Shown here piece by piece: positions 46,535 to 56,729 of a stretch of DNA of 64,000 nt. Position numbers and translations under genes: made by a program. Numbering within the stretch: the first letter of the stretch is position 1; every line of letters begins with the position of its first letter. The DNA is from an uncultured Prevotellaceae bacterium (lineage in GTDB: Bacteria; Bacteroidota; Bacteroidia; Bacteroidales; Muribaculaceae), in the NCBI GenBank assembly GCA_947302275.1, contig CAMYUW010000008.1:1-64000 (forward strand), read 5' to 3'. Under the pieces are notes generated by a model that had not been told where the DNA came from, did no database searches, and saw only the letters and a program-made list of their open reading frames with translations.

Positions 46535-49500
46535 ATGGTTGGAATGAATCTGCCCAGAGGAACATATAATGTGCTTCGCAGCGTGGTGGTAACCGCGCTG
46601 GTGACGGTTGTTGTCCTGTTCGCGTTGCTCTACCTATTGCTGCTTTTGCCTCCGGTACAGGACCGCATGTGTCGCGAAGGAGAAAAGGCCCTGAGTGAAA
46701 TCCTCGATACCCGCGTTAATATAGGCTCGGTATCAATCACGCCGTTTAATCAGTTGGAACTGAATGATGTCTTGGTCAACGACCAGCAAGGGGACTCCCT
46801 GCTGATGGTGGAAAAACTGGGCGCTGGAATCAGCCTCAAGCAGCTGATAGCCGACCGCCGCATCGTCATTACGCATGCCGAGGTTATCGGTCTTAACGGC
46901 CATGTTACCCGCCCCGACAAGAACAGTCCCACCAATGTCCAGTTCATCATCGACGCTTTCAAGTCCAAAGATGACAAGCCTTCCAAGCCGTTTGATGTGC
47001 AGATCAATACGGTGGTAATGAGAAAGTCGGCTTTGACCTATGATGTGCTGGATCAGCCAGTCAAAGCCGGTCGGTTTGACGCCAACCATCTTGCTGTGAA
47101 GAATTTGCGTGCCGATTTGTCCCTGCCGCTTATCAAGAACAATGATTTTGACATCCGCGTCAAGCGTCTCTCGTTTGATGAGCGCAGTGGCTTGTCGCTA
47201 CAGCGCTTGTCAACTAATGTTCACTTGACCGATCAGGCGCTCGATGTCAAGGATATAAAGATCAAAATGCCGGGCAGTGACATTGCCCTGGACGATATCC
47301 ACTTGGAGTATTCCTCACTCAAGAACCTGGGTAGCGAACTGGCTCACATGCCCTTGCACGTGAGTACTCCGGGCTGTACGGTCACACCGGCCGATTTTGC
47401 CGCCTTCTATCCTCAATTGTCTAGATTCAATGACCCAATGAGGATTGTGGCGACTGTAGTGCGTGATGGCGGCCGCATCGAGTTGCCCGTGCTGAATGTG
47501 CATTCAGGTCAAGACGGCTTGTCATTAAACCTGCGCGGCGGTTTCTCCATGCCCACTCAGGGCGGTTACAGTTCCTTTGATCTGGACCGCATTGACGTAG
47601 ATGCCAACGCCAGTGCGTTATCCCAGGTGATGGAGCTCATTCCAGGAATCTCTCCTCAGGTTAGGAACATAATCACGAGGTGTGGCAACGTGAGCCTCGA
47701 CGGCGTGATGCACGGCAAGCCCGGTAATGTCAACTTCAATGGCAATGTGGGCACTTCGTTAGGCAAGGCTGACCTCAATGGTATGGTGACCAGTCATCAG
47801 GGGACGACCCGCTTTGCGGGACACGTCAAGACCGATGGGCTGATGCTGGGAACCCTGCTCGATAAGCACGACCTCTTGAATGAACTGGCTCTGGATGCGC
47901 AGATTGATGCCGTAGTGAGCAACGGGGACGTTGCAGGACATCTGGACGGTAATATCCCCTTTGTTGACATCAAGGGTGTACGCTATCACAATATTACTGC
48001 CAATGTGGATAAGCAGGGCAATGATTTCACGGGTATGGTATCCATGAACGATCCCAACGGCCGCGCCAACATCGACGGTAAAGCGATACTGGCTGGGGCC
48101 AATTCCACCTGTGACCTGAATATAGTTACCGATGGACTGAATTTGGCGCGCATGGGCGTGTACAATAAATATCCCGACCACCGCGCCAAACTCACTGCGA
48201 CTGCCTCGTTTTGGGGTAATTCCCTGGACAATGCAACGGGTCATGTTGAGGTCAAAGATTTCTCGTTTACCGACAACAGCGGCAACGGTATGAAATTTAA
48301 TCTGATGGAACTCATCGCCGACAACAGCGATGGAGAGAGGGTCATCAGCATCGACAGCGATCACATTGACGGTTTCATCTCGGGACAATATGACTTCAAG
48401 ACCATAGTGCCTACCGTCAAGCACATGTTGTCGCAGGCTTTCCCGCAGTATTTCGGGGATTATACCAACTATACCCACGCCGGTGATCCCACCAACGTGA
48501 GGTTTAACTTTGTCATCAATCCCGATGAGGATTTCAACAATATGTTTAAGTTGCCCGTTAAACTGGCTTACCGCACGATTATTGAGGGCAACTTGAGCGA
48601 GAGCGACACCACATTCAACCTGGTTGTTGATGCGCCCTTGTTGCAGCAAGGCAATAAGCTGATTGAGCGGACCCAACTCCTGGCTGAACTCGATACGGTT
48701 ACCAACAGGGTAGCGCTGAATCTGCAATCCAGATATCCGACCAAGAACGGATTGATGGACCTCAACCTGGATGCCAACGGACAGGATAACCGCATCAATG
48801 CCAACCTGGGGTGGCGCCTGCCGGGTGGACATGACTTCCATGGCAACCTTTACCTGAATGCGCTGCTCGACCGAGGCGATGACGGTAAAATGAAGGCCGA
48901 AATCGACTTGAATCCTTCTCAGCTGGTGTTTAACGATACCATTTGGATGGTTGAGAAGGGCCACATCAGTGTGGAGAATGGTGTAATTGCCGTGGATAAC
49001 ATTGCCGGTGGGCGCGCTGAGCAATTCATCCGTATCAATGGCAAGGTATCGAATGATCCTGCCGACGAGTTGTGCTTGGAACTGAAGGATGTGAACCTCG
49101 ATTATGTGTTTGAGACTTTGGCCATCGACCATGTGGACTTCGGTGGCAGGGCAACAAGCAAGTGCTATGCGAGTGACCTCTTGTCCGGGTCGCCCCGCTT
49201 GTACACACCAAGCCTGTATATTGAGGGTATATCCTATAATGGAGCCACAATGGGCGATATTGATATTAAGGCCTCATTTGACAATGAGACTAAGGGTATT
49301 CTCGTCAGCGGAGACATCGCGCAACCCAATGGACGACACAGTACGCTCGATGGTGGCATTTATATTGCCGACGACTCGCTCTATATCGAATTTGATACCG
49401 ACCACGCCAACGTCGAATTCCTCAAACCCTACATGGAGGCTTTTACCAGCGATGTGGACGGCGAGATGTCGGGCAAGGCCATCCTCTTTGGCAATTTCCA

Positions 49501-51154
49501 CACCATCAACTTGGCTGGTGATATCGTGGCCGATACCTTGGGTTTCCTCATCGACTATGTGAACTGCTACTACACCGCCTCTAATGTGCCCATACACATC
49601 ATTCCCGATTTTATCGAGTTTAAGGATGTCCCCATCCATGACCGGGATGGCCATGAGGCGAAATTGGGCGGATGGCTCAAGCACGATGCCTTCCACCGTC
49701 CAGAATTCAACTTTGCCATCACCGATGCGCACAACTTCCTCAGCTACGACACCAATCCGTCGATTAACCCTGACTGGTATGGCACCATCTACGGCAACGG
49801 AGCCTGTTTTGTTGAGGGCGGACCCGGCATTGTCTCCATCAGGGTGAACATGACATCGGCACCACGCAGCAAGTTCACGCTTGTGATGAGTGATAATGAA
49901 CAGGCCGACCATTACAATTTCATCACTTTCCGTGACCGCAATGCCAGCAATGCAGACGAGTTGGATGCGCCCGTTGATTCGTTGGCGATTCTGAAGAGCA
50001 TGTTGTTGAAACCGGAGAACACAGAGGAGACGACCGAGCCTAGCGCCTATAGTATTGACCTGCAGGGAGATGTGACTCCCGATTTGGCCCTGACTGTCGT
50101 CATGGATCCTGTGGGTGGAGACCAAATCAAGGCGACAGGCAATGGCTCCCTGCGTTTGACCTATAACAATAACGGCGAGCTTGAGACCTTCGGAAAGTAC
50201 ACTCTGGATAAGGGTACCTATAACTTCACGTTGCAGGACTTGATTCTCAAGGACTTCACCATCCGTAACGGCAGTAGCATCAGTTTCCAGGGAGATCCCT
50301 ATGCCGCTGTCCTTGACCTGGAGGCCCTCTATTCGCTGAATGCCAGTCTGCGCGACCTGGATGAGTCCTTTGCTGCTGATAAAGACTTGAACCGTACCAG
50401 CGTGCCTGTTCATGCCTTGTTAAAGGCACAGGGCATTATCAGCCAGCCTGAGATATCGTTTGACCTGGAGTTCCCGTCGCTCTCAACCGATGCCTACCGC
50501 AAGGTCAAGAGTATCATCAGCACCGATGAGATGATGAACCACCAGATCATCTATCTGTTGGCGCTCAACCGTTTCTACACTCCTGAATACATGGGTTCTG
50601 GTACCAACCAGAACGAGCAGTTGATCAGCTCAGTGGCCTCGTCGGCCATTTCGGCACAGCTGAGTTCGATTCTTGGTAAGATGACCGAATACTTGTCGAT
50701 TGCGCCTAACTTCCGTTCCAACAAGGGTGACTTCAGCGATATGGAGGTGGATGTGGCCCTGTCTAGCCAGTTGCTCAACAACAGGCTGTTGCTCAACGGT
50801 AACTTTGGTTATCGTGACAACACCTACAATATGAGCAATACCAACTTCATCGGTGACTTTGACCTTGAATACCTGTTGAACAACAAGGGTACATTCAGGT
50901 TGAAGGCTTATAACCACTTCAATGACCAGAATTATTATCGTCAAGGTACCGCCCTCACCACCCAGGGTGTGGGTATTGTATGGAAGCACGATTTCAATAA
51001 ACCGAACAGCAAGAAAAAGTTGTCGCCTCAGGACAGCATCCCCAGGCGAGCCCCGATGTCACCTCCTGACGATAGCGACAGTTCACTGCGCAAGCCAGTA
51101 CCCATGGTGACCTTGCGCTCATCACACCGCGATAATCCAGAACAGGCCGACTGA
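46535..51154 (+). CDS. tamB: TamB-like translocation/assembly protein
   Basis: A 1539-residue protein with one N-terminal membrane helix (about 16-38, TALVTVVVLFALLYLLLLLP), a very long beta-rich periplasmic part, and a C-terminal DUF490/TamB domain (about 1040-1470; conserved-looking GTYNFTLQDLILKDFTIRNG and GDPYAAVLDLEALY). TamB proteins form hydrophobic grooves that link inner and outer membrane and serve lipid transport or outer-membrane protein assembly. Its stop shares one base with the next ATG. In related genomes tamB is often near tsaD; here they are separated by two genes. Confidence 0.92.
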   Translation: MVGMNLPRGTYNVLRSVVVTALVTVVVLFALLYLLLLLPPVQDRMCREGEKALSEILDTRVNIGSVSITPFNQLELNDVLVNDQQGDSLLMVEKLGAGISLKQLIADRRIVITHAEVIGLNGHVTRPDKNSPTNVQFIIDAFKSKDDKPSKPFDVQINTVVMRKSALTYDVLDQPVKAGRFDANHLAVKNLRADLSLPLIKNNDFDIRVKRLSFDERSGLSLQRLSTNVHLTDQALDVKDIKIKMPGSDIALDDIHLEYSSLKNLGSELAHMPLHVSTPGCTVTPADFAAFYPQLSRFNDPMRIVATVVRDGGRIELPVLNVHSGQDGLSLNLRGGFSMPTQGGYSSFDLDRIDVDANASALSQVMELIPGISPQVRNIITRCGNVSLDGVMHGKPGNVNFNGNVGTSLGKADLNGMVTSHQGTTRFAGHVKTDGLMLGTLLDKHDLLNELALDAQIDAVVSNGDVAGHLDGNIPFVDIKGVRYHNITANVDKQGNDFTGMVSMNDPNGRANIDGKAILAGANSTCDLNIVTDGLNLARMGVYNKYPDHRAKLTATASFWGNSLDNATGHVEVKDFSFTDNSGNGMKFNLMELIADNSDGERVISIDSDHIDGFISGQYDFKTIVPTVKHMLSQAFPQYFGDYTNYTHAGDPTNVRFNFVINPDEDFNNMFKLPVKLAYRTIIEGNLSESDTTFNLVVDAPLLQQGNKLIERTQLLAELDTVTNRVALNLQSRYPTKNGLMDLNLDANGQDNRINANLGWRLPGGHDFHGNLYLNALLDRGDDGKMKAEIDLNPSQLVFNDTIWMVEKGHISVENGVIAVDNIAGGRAEQFIRINGKVSNDPADELCLELKDVNLDYVFETLAIDHVDFGGRATSKCYASDLLSGSPRLYTPSLYIEGISYNGATMGDIDIKASFDNETKGILVSGDIAQPNGRHSTLDGGIYIADDSLYIEFDTDHANVEFLKPYMEAFTSDVDGEMSGKAILFGNFHTINLAGDIVADTLGFLIDYVNCYYTASNVPIHIIPDFIEFKDVPIHDRDGHEAKLGGWLKHDAFHRPEFNFAITDAHNFLSYDTNPSINPDWYGTIYGNGACFVEGGPGIVSIRVNMTSAPRSKFTLVMSDNEQADHYNFITFRDRNASNADELDAPVDSLAILKSMLLKPENTEETTEPSAYSIDLQGDVTPDLALTVVMDPVGGDQIKATGNGSLRLTYNNNGELETFGKYTLDKGTYNFTLQDLILKDFTIRNGSSISFQGDPYAAVLDLEALYSLNASLRDLDESFAADKDLNRTSVPVHALLKAQGIISQPEISFDLEFPSLSTDAYRKVKSIISTDEMMNHQIIYLLALNRFYTPEYMGSGTNQNEQLISSVASSAISAQLSSILGKMTEYLSIAPNFRSNKGDFSDMEVDVALSSQLLNNRLLLNGNFGYRDNTYNMSNTNFIGDFDLEYLLNNKGTFRLKAYNHFNDQNYYRQGTALTTQGVGIVWKHDFNKPNSKKKLSPQDSIPRRAPMSPPDDSDSSLRKPVPMVTLRSSHRDNPEQAD

Positions 51155-52419
51155 TGTTTAAAAGGGTGGTCATATTGTTGCTGATGGCATGGCTCACAAT
51201 GAGCTCTGCTTGGTGTGGAGAGGTGTCAAGTCAGCAGGAGGTGACGACGGCCGAGGTCCCGCTAGTTCATCTCGACAGTCTGGCTAAAGGGGTCGATAGC
51301 GTTGCTTGCCGTTTGAATGACATAGCCCTGGGCATCAACAACGTTGCTGGCCGTTTGGACAGCGTTACTAACCGTTTGGACAGCCTGTCGGCGGCCAGGG
51401 ATACTGAAAAATCATCCTATTGGGAATCGGTCATTTTTCGCCACGGCTGGAGTATCAACGACACCTCGATTGAATATCCGCCAGTGCTGGACTTTGGCTT
51501 TAAGGCTTACCGCTGGCTCAACCATGCCTTAAATTATTACGACTCAGCCTATGTCGTGAATCCCGGGAGGGGAAAAAAGAAGTTTAAGGTCATGCTCAAA
51601 AACAGTAACTGGATTGACTTCTACTCGGGGCATTTGAGCAAATGGGAGACTCCCGTGCAACTCAACAGTGATATCACGTCATTGTTCGGTTTCCATATCA
51701 GCGGTATGGGTCTTAGTTTTACCTACATGCTCAATGCGAGGGATCTGCTGGCAGGAAAATTTATCCACAACCGCAGGCTGCAGTTTTCATTTACCACATC
51801 ACGCATTTTTATCGAGGGCTATTACCGCAAGAATGACCAGAGTACAGTCCACTTGCATAGGCTGGGTAAATGGATGGGTGACGATATTTTCTATGGTCTC
51901 ACGCGTGAGGGGTATGGCCTGGATGCATACTATATCTTTAACCACACCCATTATTCCCAGGCTGCAGCCTACTGTTTCTCCAAGTACCAGAAGCGCAGTT
52001 CGGGTTCCCTGTTGGCTGGTATCTACCTCAGTCATCAAGATGTAGTGATGGACATGACCTACTTGAGTAATTGGTTGATGCCTTATTTGCCTGATGAGGT
52101 GACTGACTACCGTTTCCGCTATCGTGACTTCGGATTCATGATAGGCTATGGATACAGTTGGGTGTTCCATCACGGCTGGCTCTTCAACGTCACAGCAGTC
52201 CCAAGTATCGGATACCGCCACAGTTTCCCCAATTCCATCGACGGTAAGCGTTCCCTGTTGTCTACCAATCTGAACGGTCGCCTGGCTCTGGTACGCACCG
52301 CCGGCAACTTTTTTTACGCTTTCAACTTTAACCACGAGGGTCATTGGTACCAGAGTGTCCAACACAGCTTCTACAATAGTTACAGCAACTTTGACCTTAC
52401 CGCCGGCTTCCGGTTCTGA
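51154..52419 (+). CDS. DUF4421 outer-membrane-type protein
   Basis: A 421-residue protein with a signal peptide (about 1-21), a heptad-like segment of repeated RLDS/RLNxxA motifs (about 45-85, probably coiled coil), and a beta-barrel-like domain matching DUF4421 (KVMLKNSNWIDFYSGHLSKW, LLAGIYLSHQDVVMDMTYLS) that ends in an aromatic beta strand (NFDLTAGFRF). Overlap of one base with tamB shows they are one unit. Function is unknown; the pairing suggests an outer-membrane partner for TamB. Confidence 0.82.
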   Translation: MFKRVVILLLMAWLTMSSAWCGEVSSQQEVTTAEVPLVHLDSLAKGVDSVACRLNDIALGINNVAGRLDSVTNRLDSLSAARDTEKSSYWESVIFRHGWSINDTSIEYPPVLDFGFKAYRWLNHALNYYDSAYVVNPGRGKKKFKVMLKNSNWIDFYSGHLSKWETPVQLNSDITSLFGFHISGMGLSFTYMLNARDLLAGKFIHNRRLQFSFTTSRIFIEGYYRKNDQSTVHLHRLGKWMGDDIFYGLTREGYGLDAYYIFNHTHYSQAAAYCFSKYQKRSSGSLLAGIYLSHQDVVMDMTYLSNWLMPYLPDEVTDYRFRYRDFGFMIGYGYSWVFHHGWLFNVTAVPSIGYRHSFPNSIDGKRSLLSTNLNGRLALVRTAGNFFYAFNFNHEGHWYQSVQHSFYNSYSNFDLTAGFRF

Positions 52420-52434
52420 ATGCACAAAACATAT

Positions 52435-52475
52435 AACACAAGAGGCTGTGTCATTATGGCACAGCCTCTTGTGTT
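52435..52475. terminator. Bidirectional terminator
   Basis: Perfect 16-bp arms AACACAAGAGGCTGTG / CACAGCCTCTTGTGTT with a 9-base loop between convergent genes. Confidence 0.85.
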
Positions 52476-52490
52476 AATTATTGCCAGGGA

Positions 52491-55337
52491 TTATAGACCC
52501 GAGGATAGCAGAATGTCGATGAGTGCAGTGATATCACCAATGCTGATATTCTCGTCACCATTCACATTGGCATTGATGGGGTTGATGGTATCAGATGGGC
52601 CACCGAGTAACATATCAATCAATGCAGTGACATCACTAATGGTCAACTGACCATCCCCATTGGCATCACCGTTGCCGGTGATTGCAATGCCTTGGATGTG
52701 AGTAAATCGGCTCCACCCGTAAGCCTCACGGTAGTCATTGACCAGTACCTGGGGAACGCGTAGCACGGTCGTATCGTATGTCTCAGCGCTGAACACACAG
52801 TCACGGTCGTCTGTTCTGGAGAAGATGGGGGGAGCAGGCGCCATGCATGTGATGGTGTCCAGGATGTGTCCATAAAAAGTGCGTTCATTCAGCAGTGAGA
52901 CATCTTCACCCAACGTAATGTTCTTGAGTGATCCCAAATTAAGATCGGGACGTCCCCATTCTTCTACGCGGCTAGATATGCTGACGTTTGAATAATCGGG
53001 ATGCGTCCAGACCGTACAATCCACTTTCCCCCCAAAGAATGCAGCCTCGCCAATGCTTTGGGCTTTTGTCAAATCGATGCTGGTCAACTTGGTGCAACCG
53101 GCAAATGCTTCCTCTTTAAAGACAGTGACATTGTTGAGGTCAAGGTCAGTAAGGTTCTTGCAATCATAGAATGTATAGGCATTGACAGTGGTCATATTGT
53201 CAGGGATGCTCATGCTTGTCAGCGACCAGCACTTGAGGAAAGCGGCATCACCAATGGATTGGATTGAGGAATTAAGCGTTACGTTCTTAAGTTGGTTGCA
53301 CTCGGCAAAAGCATAATCACCAATGGTCGTGAGCCCATCGGGCAAATAAATGCTTTCAAGGTTATGGCAGTGAGCAAAAGCTCCTCCGCCAATTACCTTG
53401 ACGGTATTGGGAACATCAAAATGAGTGAGCCCAGTGCAGTTGAGGAAAGCGCAGTTGGCTATCGTGTCCAGCCCCTTGTTGTCAGAATAGATATTAATGC
53501 TCTTCAAGTTGGAGCAATTCATGAACATGACGAATGGCATATTGTCAATAGGCCGTTCAAATTCAACTGTGGTCAGGCGCTCACAATCTTGGAATGTGGC
53601 ATATTCTCCAAATTTAATGGGAGTTTGATGGCTATAAGCTCCATCATTGACAAAAATGATGGATTCAAGACTGGAATTGGAAAAGCCGCCATCCAATCGG
53701 TTGACTGTGGGAGGAATATAGACGGTCTTTATGTCGGTCTGCCAGCTAAAACCTTCACCGATGTGGGTCAACTTAAAATTGCCATACTGTGTTTCAATGA
53801 CTTCAGGGACATAAAAGATGGAGTCGGTGTTCCATTCATCGTACTGTATTTGGGATACTGAGTAAGTGTCCGTTTCAGGATCATAATTGTAATTCCTGCC
53901 AATCATCATGGCAGTGCCTGAGTACATCGGGTCATCACTGCTATAAGTCAGATCGTACAAGAATGCATCAACAGGATAACCCCAAATGTCAGATTGCGGA
54001 TATTCGGGTTCTGTGTTTTCATTGTTGATGCTGTAGATGTAGCTGAAATTCATCCAGCAATCTGCGCTCTCGTAGGCTGAGATGGATTCTTCAGGCACAG
54101 ATAAACTGCTCCTCCAATAGACCTCGTTGGGGAAACTGCTAGTGCACGTTGGTGGCGTGGTGGCTAGACTGGTCACGTTCTTGAGGTTAGAACCTAAACC
54201 GAAATTGGAAGCGTCTATTGAGGTGACTGATTCGCCAATTGTAAAGTTTGTCAGGTTGTTGCAACCATTGAACGAAGACTGGCTTAGAGTGAGGTCAGAA
54301 TTAATCGTTAACCCCGTCAGCCCGTCACAGCCTTGGAACGCGTCATCGCCAATTGTAGTGACTGAGTTGGGAATTGTCAAGACTTTCAGGCTACTGCAGC
54401 CATTGAATGCAAACTCGCCGATCGTTGTGACAGCGCTGCCAATGGATACGTGCTTCAGATTGTAGCATTGATGGAAGGTGCCCTCGCCGATACTGGTAAC
54501 TGAGTTGCCGATTGTCACACCAGTCAAGTCCTTACAATTACTAAATGCCCAATTGCCGAGCGTTATGACAGAGTTTGGAATCCGAATGTTTGTCAGGCCT
54601 TGGCAACTACTGAAGGCGTAATCGTTGATGGATGTGATACTGTTTGGGATGATTGTGCTTGAACTGCCGGTAATCAACATATTGGTTGATGTCTCGATCA
54701 GTGCATTGCAGTTGTCCCTGGAATCGTAGTTTGGATTATTACTGTCTACTGTGATACTGGTGAGGTTAGCGCAATCTTGGAACGCTGTCTTATCAATAAA
54801 GGTAACAGAGCCGGGAATCCTCAGATTCGTCATGCTGACGCAGTTGTTGAATGCATATCTGTTGATGGAGATGACCGTGTTAGGAATCTCGACGTCCAGC
54901 AATTTAAAGCAGTTTATAAAGACACCTGTGTCGATAGAAGTAATGGCGTTGCCCAAATCCACAGTCGTTAGATTATAGCAGTTGGTGAATGCTTGAAAGC
55001 CGATGGGAGTGGAGGCATTATCAATCATCACGGTTTCAAGGGCAGAGCAGCCCATAAACGCACCATCTCTAATGGATGTGATTGAGTTTGGGATTGTCGC
55101 ACTTTTTAAATTATTGCAGTATGAGAACGCGTAGTTACCAATAGCTGTTACAGTGTACGTGACGCCATCATAGGTGACCGTCTCGGGGATAACCAAATCT
55201 CCGGAATACTGGCATCTCGCCACAGTCGCCTCATCACCATTAGTGGTGTAATTAATGCCATCGACCGTGAAGGAGTCGGCATGGGCGCTGAAGGCAGCTA
55301 TCAGCGCCATTAATGTTAAAAGGAATTTTTGTTTCAT
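52491..55337 (-). CDS. Large secreted LRR protein with dockerin-like tail
   Basis: A 948-residue protein: signal peptide (about 1-20, IAAFSAHAD), the head VDGINYTTNGDEATVARC, two blocks of BspA LRR_5 repeats (about 55-430 and 545-800) with a linker domain between (about 440-540, NTEPEYPQSDIWGYPVDAFL), and a C-terminal dockerin-like domain with two loops (DANGDGQLTISD and NVNGDENISIGD, about 885-948). It is the largest dockerin-tagged protein in the window. It is transcribed divergently from tsaD. Confidence 0.9.
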   Translation of the reverse strand: MKQKFLLTLMALIAAFSAHADSFTVDGINYTTNGDEATVARCQYSGDLVIPETVTYDGVTYTVTAIGNYAFSYCNNLKSATIPNSITSIRDGAFMGCSALETVMIDNASTPIGFQAFTNCYNLTTVDLGNAITSIDTGVFINCFKLLDVEIPNTVISINRYAFNNCVSMTNLRIPGSVTFIDKTAFQDCANLTSITVDSNNPNYDSRDNCNALIETSTNMLITGSSSTIIPNSITSINDYAFSSCQGLTNIRIPNSVITLGNWAFSNCKDLTGVTIGNSVTSIGEGTFHQCYNLKHVSIGSAVTTIGEFAFNGCSSLKVLTIPNSVTTIGDDAFQGCDGLTGLTINSDLTLSQSSFNGCNNLTNFTIGESVTSIDASNFGLGSNLKNVTSLATTPPTCTSSFPNEVYWRSSLSVPEESISAYESADCWMNFSYIYSINNENTEPEYPQSDIWGYPVDAFLYDLTYSSDDPMYSGTAMMIGRNYNYDPETDTYSVSQIQYDEWNTDSIFYVPEVIETQYGNFKLTHIGEGFSWQTDIKTVYIPPTVNRLDGGFSNSSLESIIFVNDGAYSHQTPIKFGEYATFQDCERLTTVEFERPIDNMPFVMFMNCSNLKSINIYSDNKGLDTIANCAFLNCTGLTHFDVPNTVKVIGGGAFAHCHNLESIYLPDGLTTIGDYAFAECNQLKNVTLNSSIQSIGDAAFLKCWSLTSMSIPDNMTTVNAYTFYDCKNLTDLDLNNVTVFKEEAFAGCTKLTSIDLTKAQSIGEAAFFGGKVDCTVWTHPDYSNVSISSRVEEWGRPDLNLGSLKNITLGEDVSLLNERTFYGHILDTITCMAPAPPIFSRTDDRDCVFSAETYDTTVLRVPQVLVNDYREAYGWSRFTHIQGIAITGNGDANGDGQLTISDVTALIDMLLGGPSDTINPINANVNGDENISIGDITALIDILLSSGL

Positions 55338-55409
55338 TGTCTAGTAGTTTATAGTGTTAAACAGATTGGATTCTTTTAGTCTTCAAGTGAAAGTCATCTC
55401 CGTTTTGGA

Positions 55410-55417
55410 CAAAGTTA
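55410..55417 (-). promoter_or_regulatory. Minus-strand -7 box for LRR-dockerin gene
   Basis: Reads TAACTTTG on the minus strand; a CTTG lies about 22 bp upstream in the hairpin at 55436-55455. Confidence 0.5.
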
Positions 55418-55619
55418 GTCTATTTTTTTTGCATATCATCAAGCCTTCTTGATGAAAAAGCGAGAATCTATGGTTTTTTACGCTAGAGTGTCTAATTCTT
55501 TTACACTTTTCCTTTGTGGACGATATTGTTCGTCCCTGGAAGTTTTATAATGTGGACATTAACCCTTCAAGGTCTGGGTTTACATCTGTATCATTGGGAT
55601 AAAAAAAGAATCGATTCTT

Positions 55620-55650
55620 TTTGTTCTCCGCTCGGCTTGCAGTACCTTTG
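55620..55650 (+). promoter_or_regulatory. Canonical promoter for tsaD
   Basis: TTTG at 55620-55623, a 19-bp gap, TACCTTTG at 55643-55650; the GTG start is at 55679. Confidence 0.8.
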
Positions 55651-55678
55651 CAGTCGATTTTTAAAGAGGAGATAAACC

Positions 55679-56695
55679 GTGAGTGTAACGATATTGGGAA
55701 TAGAGTCGTCGTGTGACGACACATCGGCAGCAGTGTTGCGAGACACCGTTTTGCTAAGTAATGTGATTGCCAGCCAGCGGGTGCATGAGGCCTACGGCGG
55801 CGTGGTGCCCGAGTTGGCATCGCGTGCCCATCAGCAGAACATCGTGCCCGTTGTCAGCGAGGCTATCCGTCAGGCTGGCATCAAACCTGAAGACATCGAC
55901 GCCATTGCTTTCACGCGTGGGCCTGGCCTGCCCGGCTCGCTCCATGTGGGCACTTCGTTCTCTAAGGGCTTGGCCCTGGCGCTTGACATCCCCCTTGTTG
56001 ACGTGAACCACCTGCATGGTCATGTGCTCTCCCATTTTGTCAAGGAGGAACCCGATGCCGAGGTGCCTGAGTTTCCTTACCTGTGCCTGCTCATCAGCGG
56101 TGGCAACTCCCAGATTATCAAAGTCAATTCGCCGCGCGATATGGAGGTGCTGGGACAAACCATCGACGATGCAGCGGGTGAGGCCTTTGACAAGTGTGCC
56201 AAGGTCATGGGTCTGCCTTATCCCGGTGGTCCCATCATCGACCGCCTGGCCGCCGAAGGTGACGCCAAGGCCTTCAAGTTTGCCAAACCCCATGTCGATG
56301 GCTACAATTACAGTTTCAGCGGTCTCAAGACATCGTTCCTTTACACCCTGCGCGATGCCCTCAAGGAGAATCCCAATTTCATCGAGGAAAACAAGGCAGA
56401 CCTCGCAGCCTCGTTACAACGCACGATCATCGAGATATTGATGGACAAATTCGGCAAGGCCATCAAGGCCACGGGCATCAAGACCATCGCCATCGGAGGC
56501 GGCGTATCGGCCAACAGCGGAATGCGTGCCGCCGTCGAGGACTACGCCCGCCGCCATCGCCTCAAGGCCTTCATCCCCAAGCGTGTCTTCACGACCGACA
56601 ACGCCGCAATGATCGCCATCGCCGGCCACTACAAATTCCTCGACAAAGAATTCTGCGACATCACCGCCCCCCCCTTCCAGCGCGTCATCATCTAA
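55679..56695 (+). CDS. tsaD: tRNA threonylcarbamoyladenosine synthase subunit TsaD
   Basis: A 338-residue enzyme of the Kae1/TsaD family that, with TsaB and TsaE, attaches threonylcarbamoyl to A37 of ANN-decoding tRNAs. The N-terminus ILGIESSCDDTSAAV, the metal-binding HLHGH (His111, His115) and ISGGNSQI are diagnostic. The start is GTG at 55679, preceded by AAGAGGAGATAAACC, which includes a purine-rich ribosome site. Length fits the family. Confidence 0.96.
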   Translation: MSVTILGIESSCDDTSAAVLRDTVLLSNVIASQRVHEAYGGVVPELASRAHQQNIVPVVSEAIRQAGIKPEDIDAIAFTRGPGLPGSLHVGTSFSKGLALALDIPLVDVNHLHGHVLSHFVKEEPDAEVPEFPYLCLLISGGNSQIIKVNSPRDMEVLGQTIDDAAGEAFDKCAKVMGLPYPGGPIIDRLAAEGDAKAFKFAKPHVDGYNYSFSGLKTSFLYTLRDALKENPNFIEENKADLAASLQRTIIEILMDKFGKAIKATGIKTIAIGGGVSANSGMRAAVEDYARRHRLKAFIPKRVFTTDNAAMIAIAGHYKFLDKEFCDITAPPFQRVII

Positions 56696-56729
56696 CACAA
56701 AGCCTCCAATTAAACAGTAATCTATTGAA

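Larger units (their letters stand above)
55338..55678. other. Divergent spacer between LRR-dockerin gene and tsaD
   Basis: This 341-bp spacer holds a promoter for each side (see separate entries), a perfect 8-bp hairpin TCATCAAG-CCTT-CTTGATGA (55436-55455) and a second hairpin GGACGA / TCGTCC with a 6-base loop (55518-55535). No coding sequence is convincing. Confidence 0.6.

Noticed and set aside
47759..49132. 457-residue minus-strand frame inside tamB
   Set aside because: Antisense shadow of a G+C-rich gene; tamB continues without interruption.
52420..52650. Small plus-strand frame after the DUF4421 gene
   Set aside because: It covers the bidirectional terminator and the antisense of the dockerin tail of the opposite gene.
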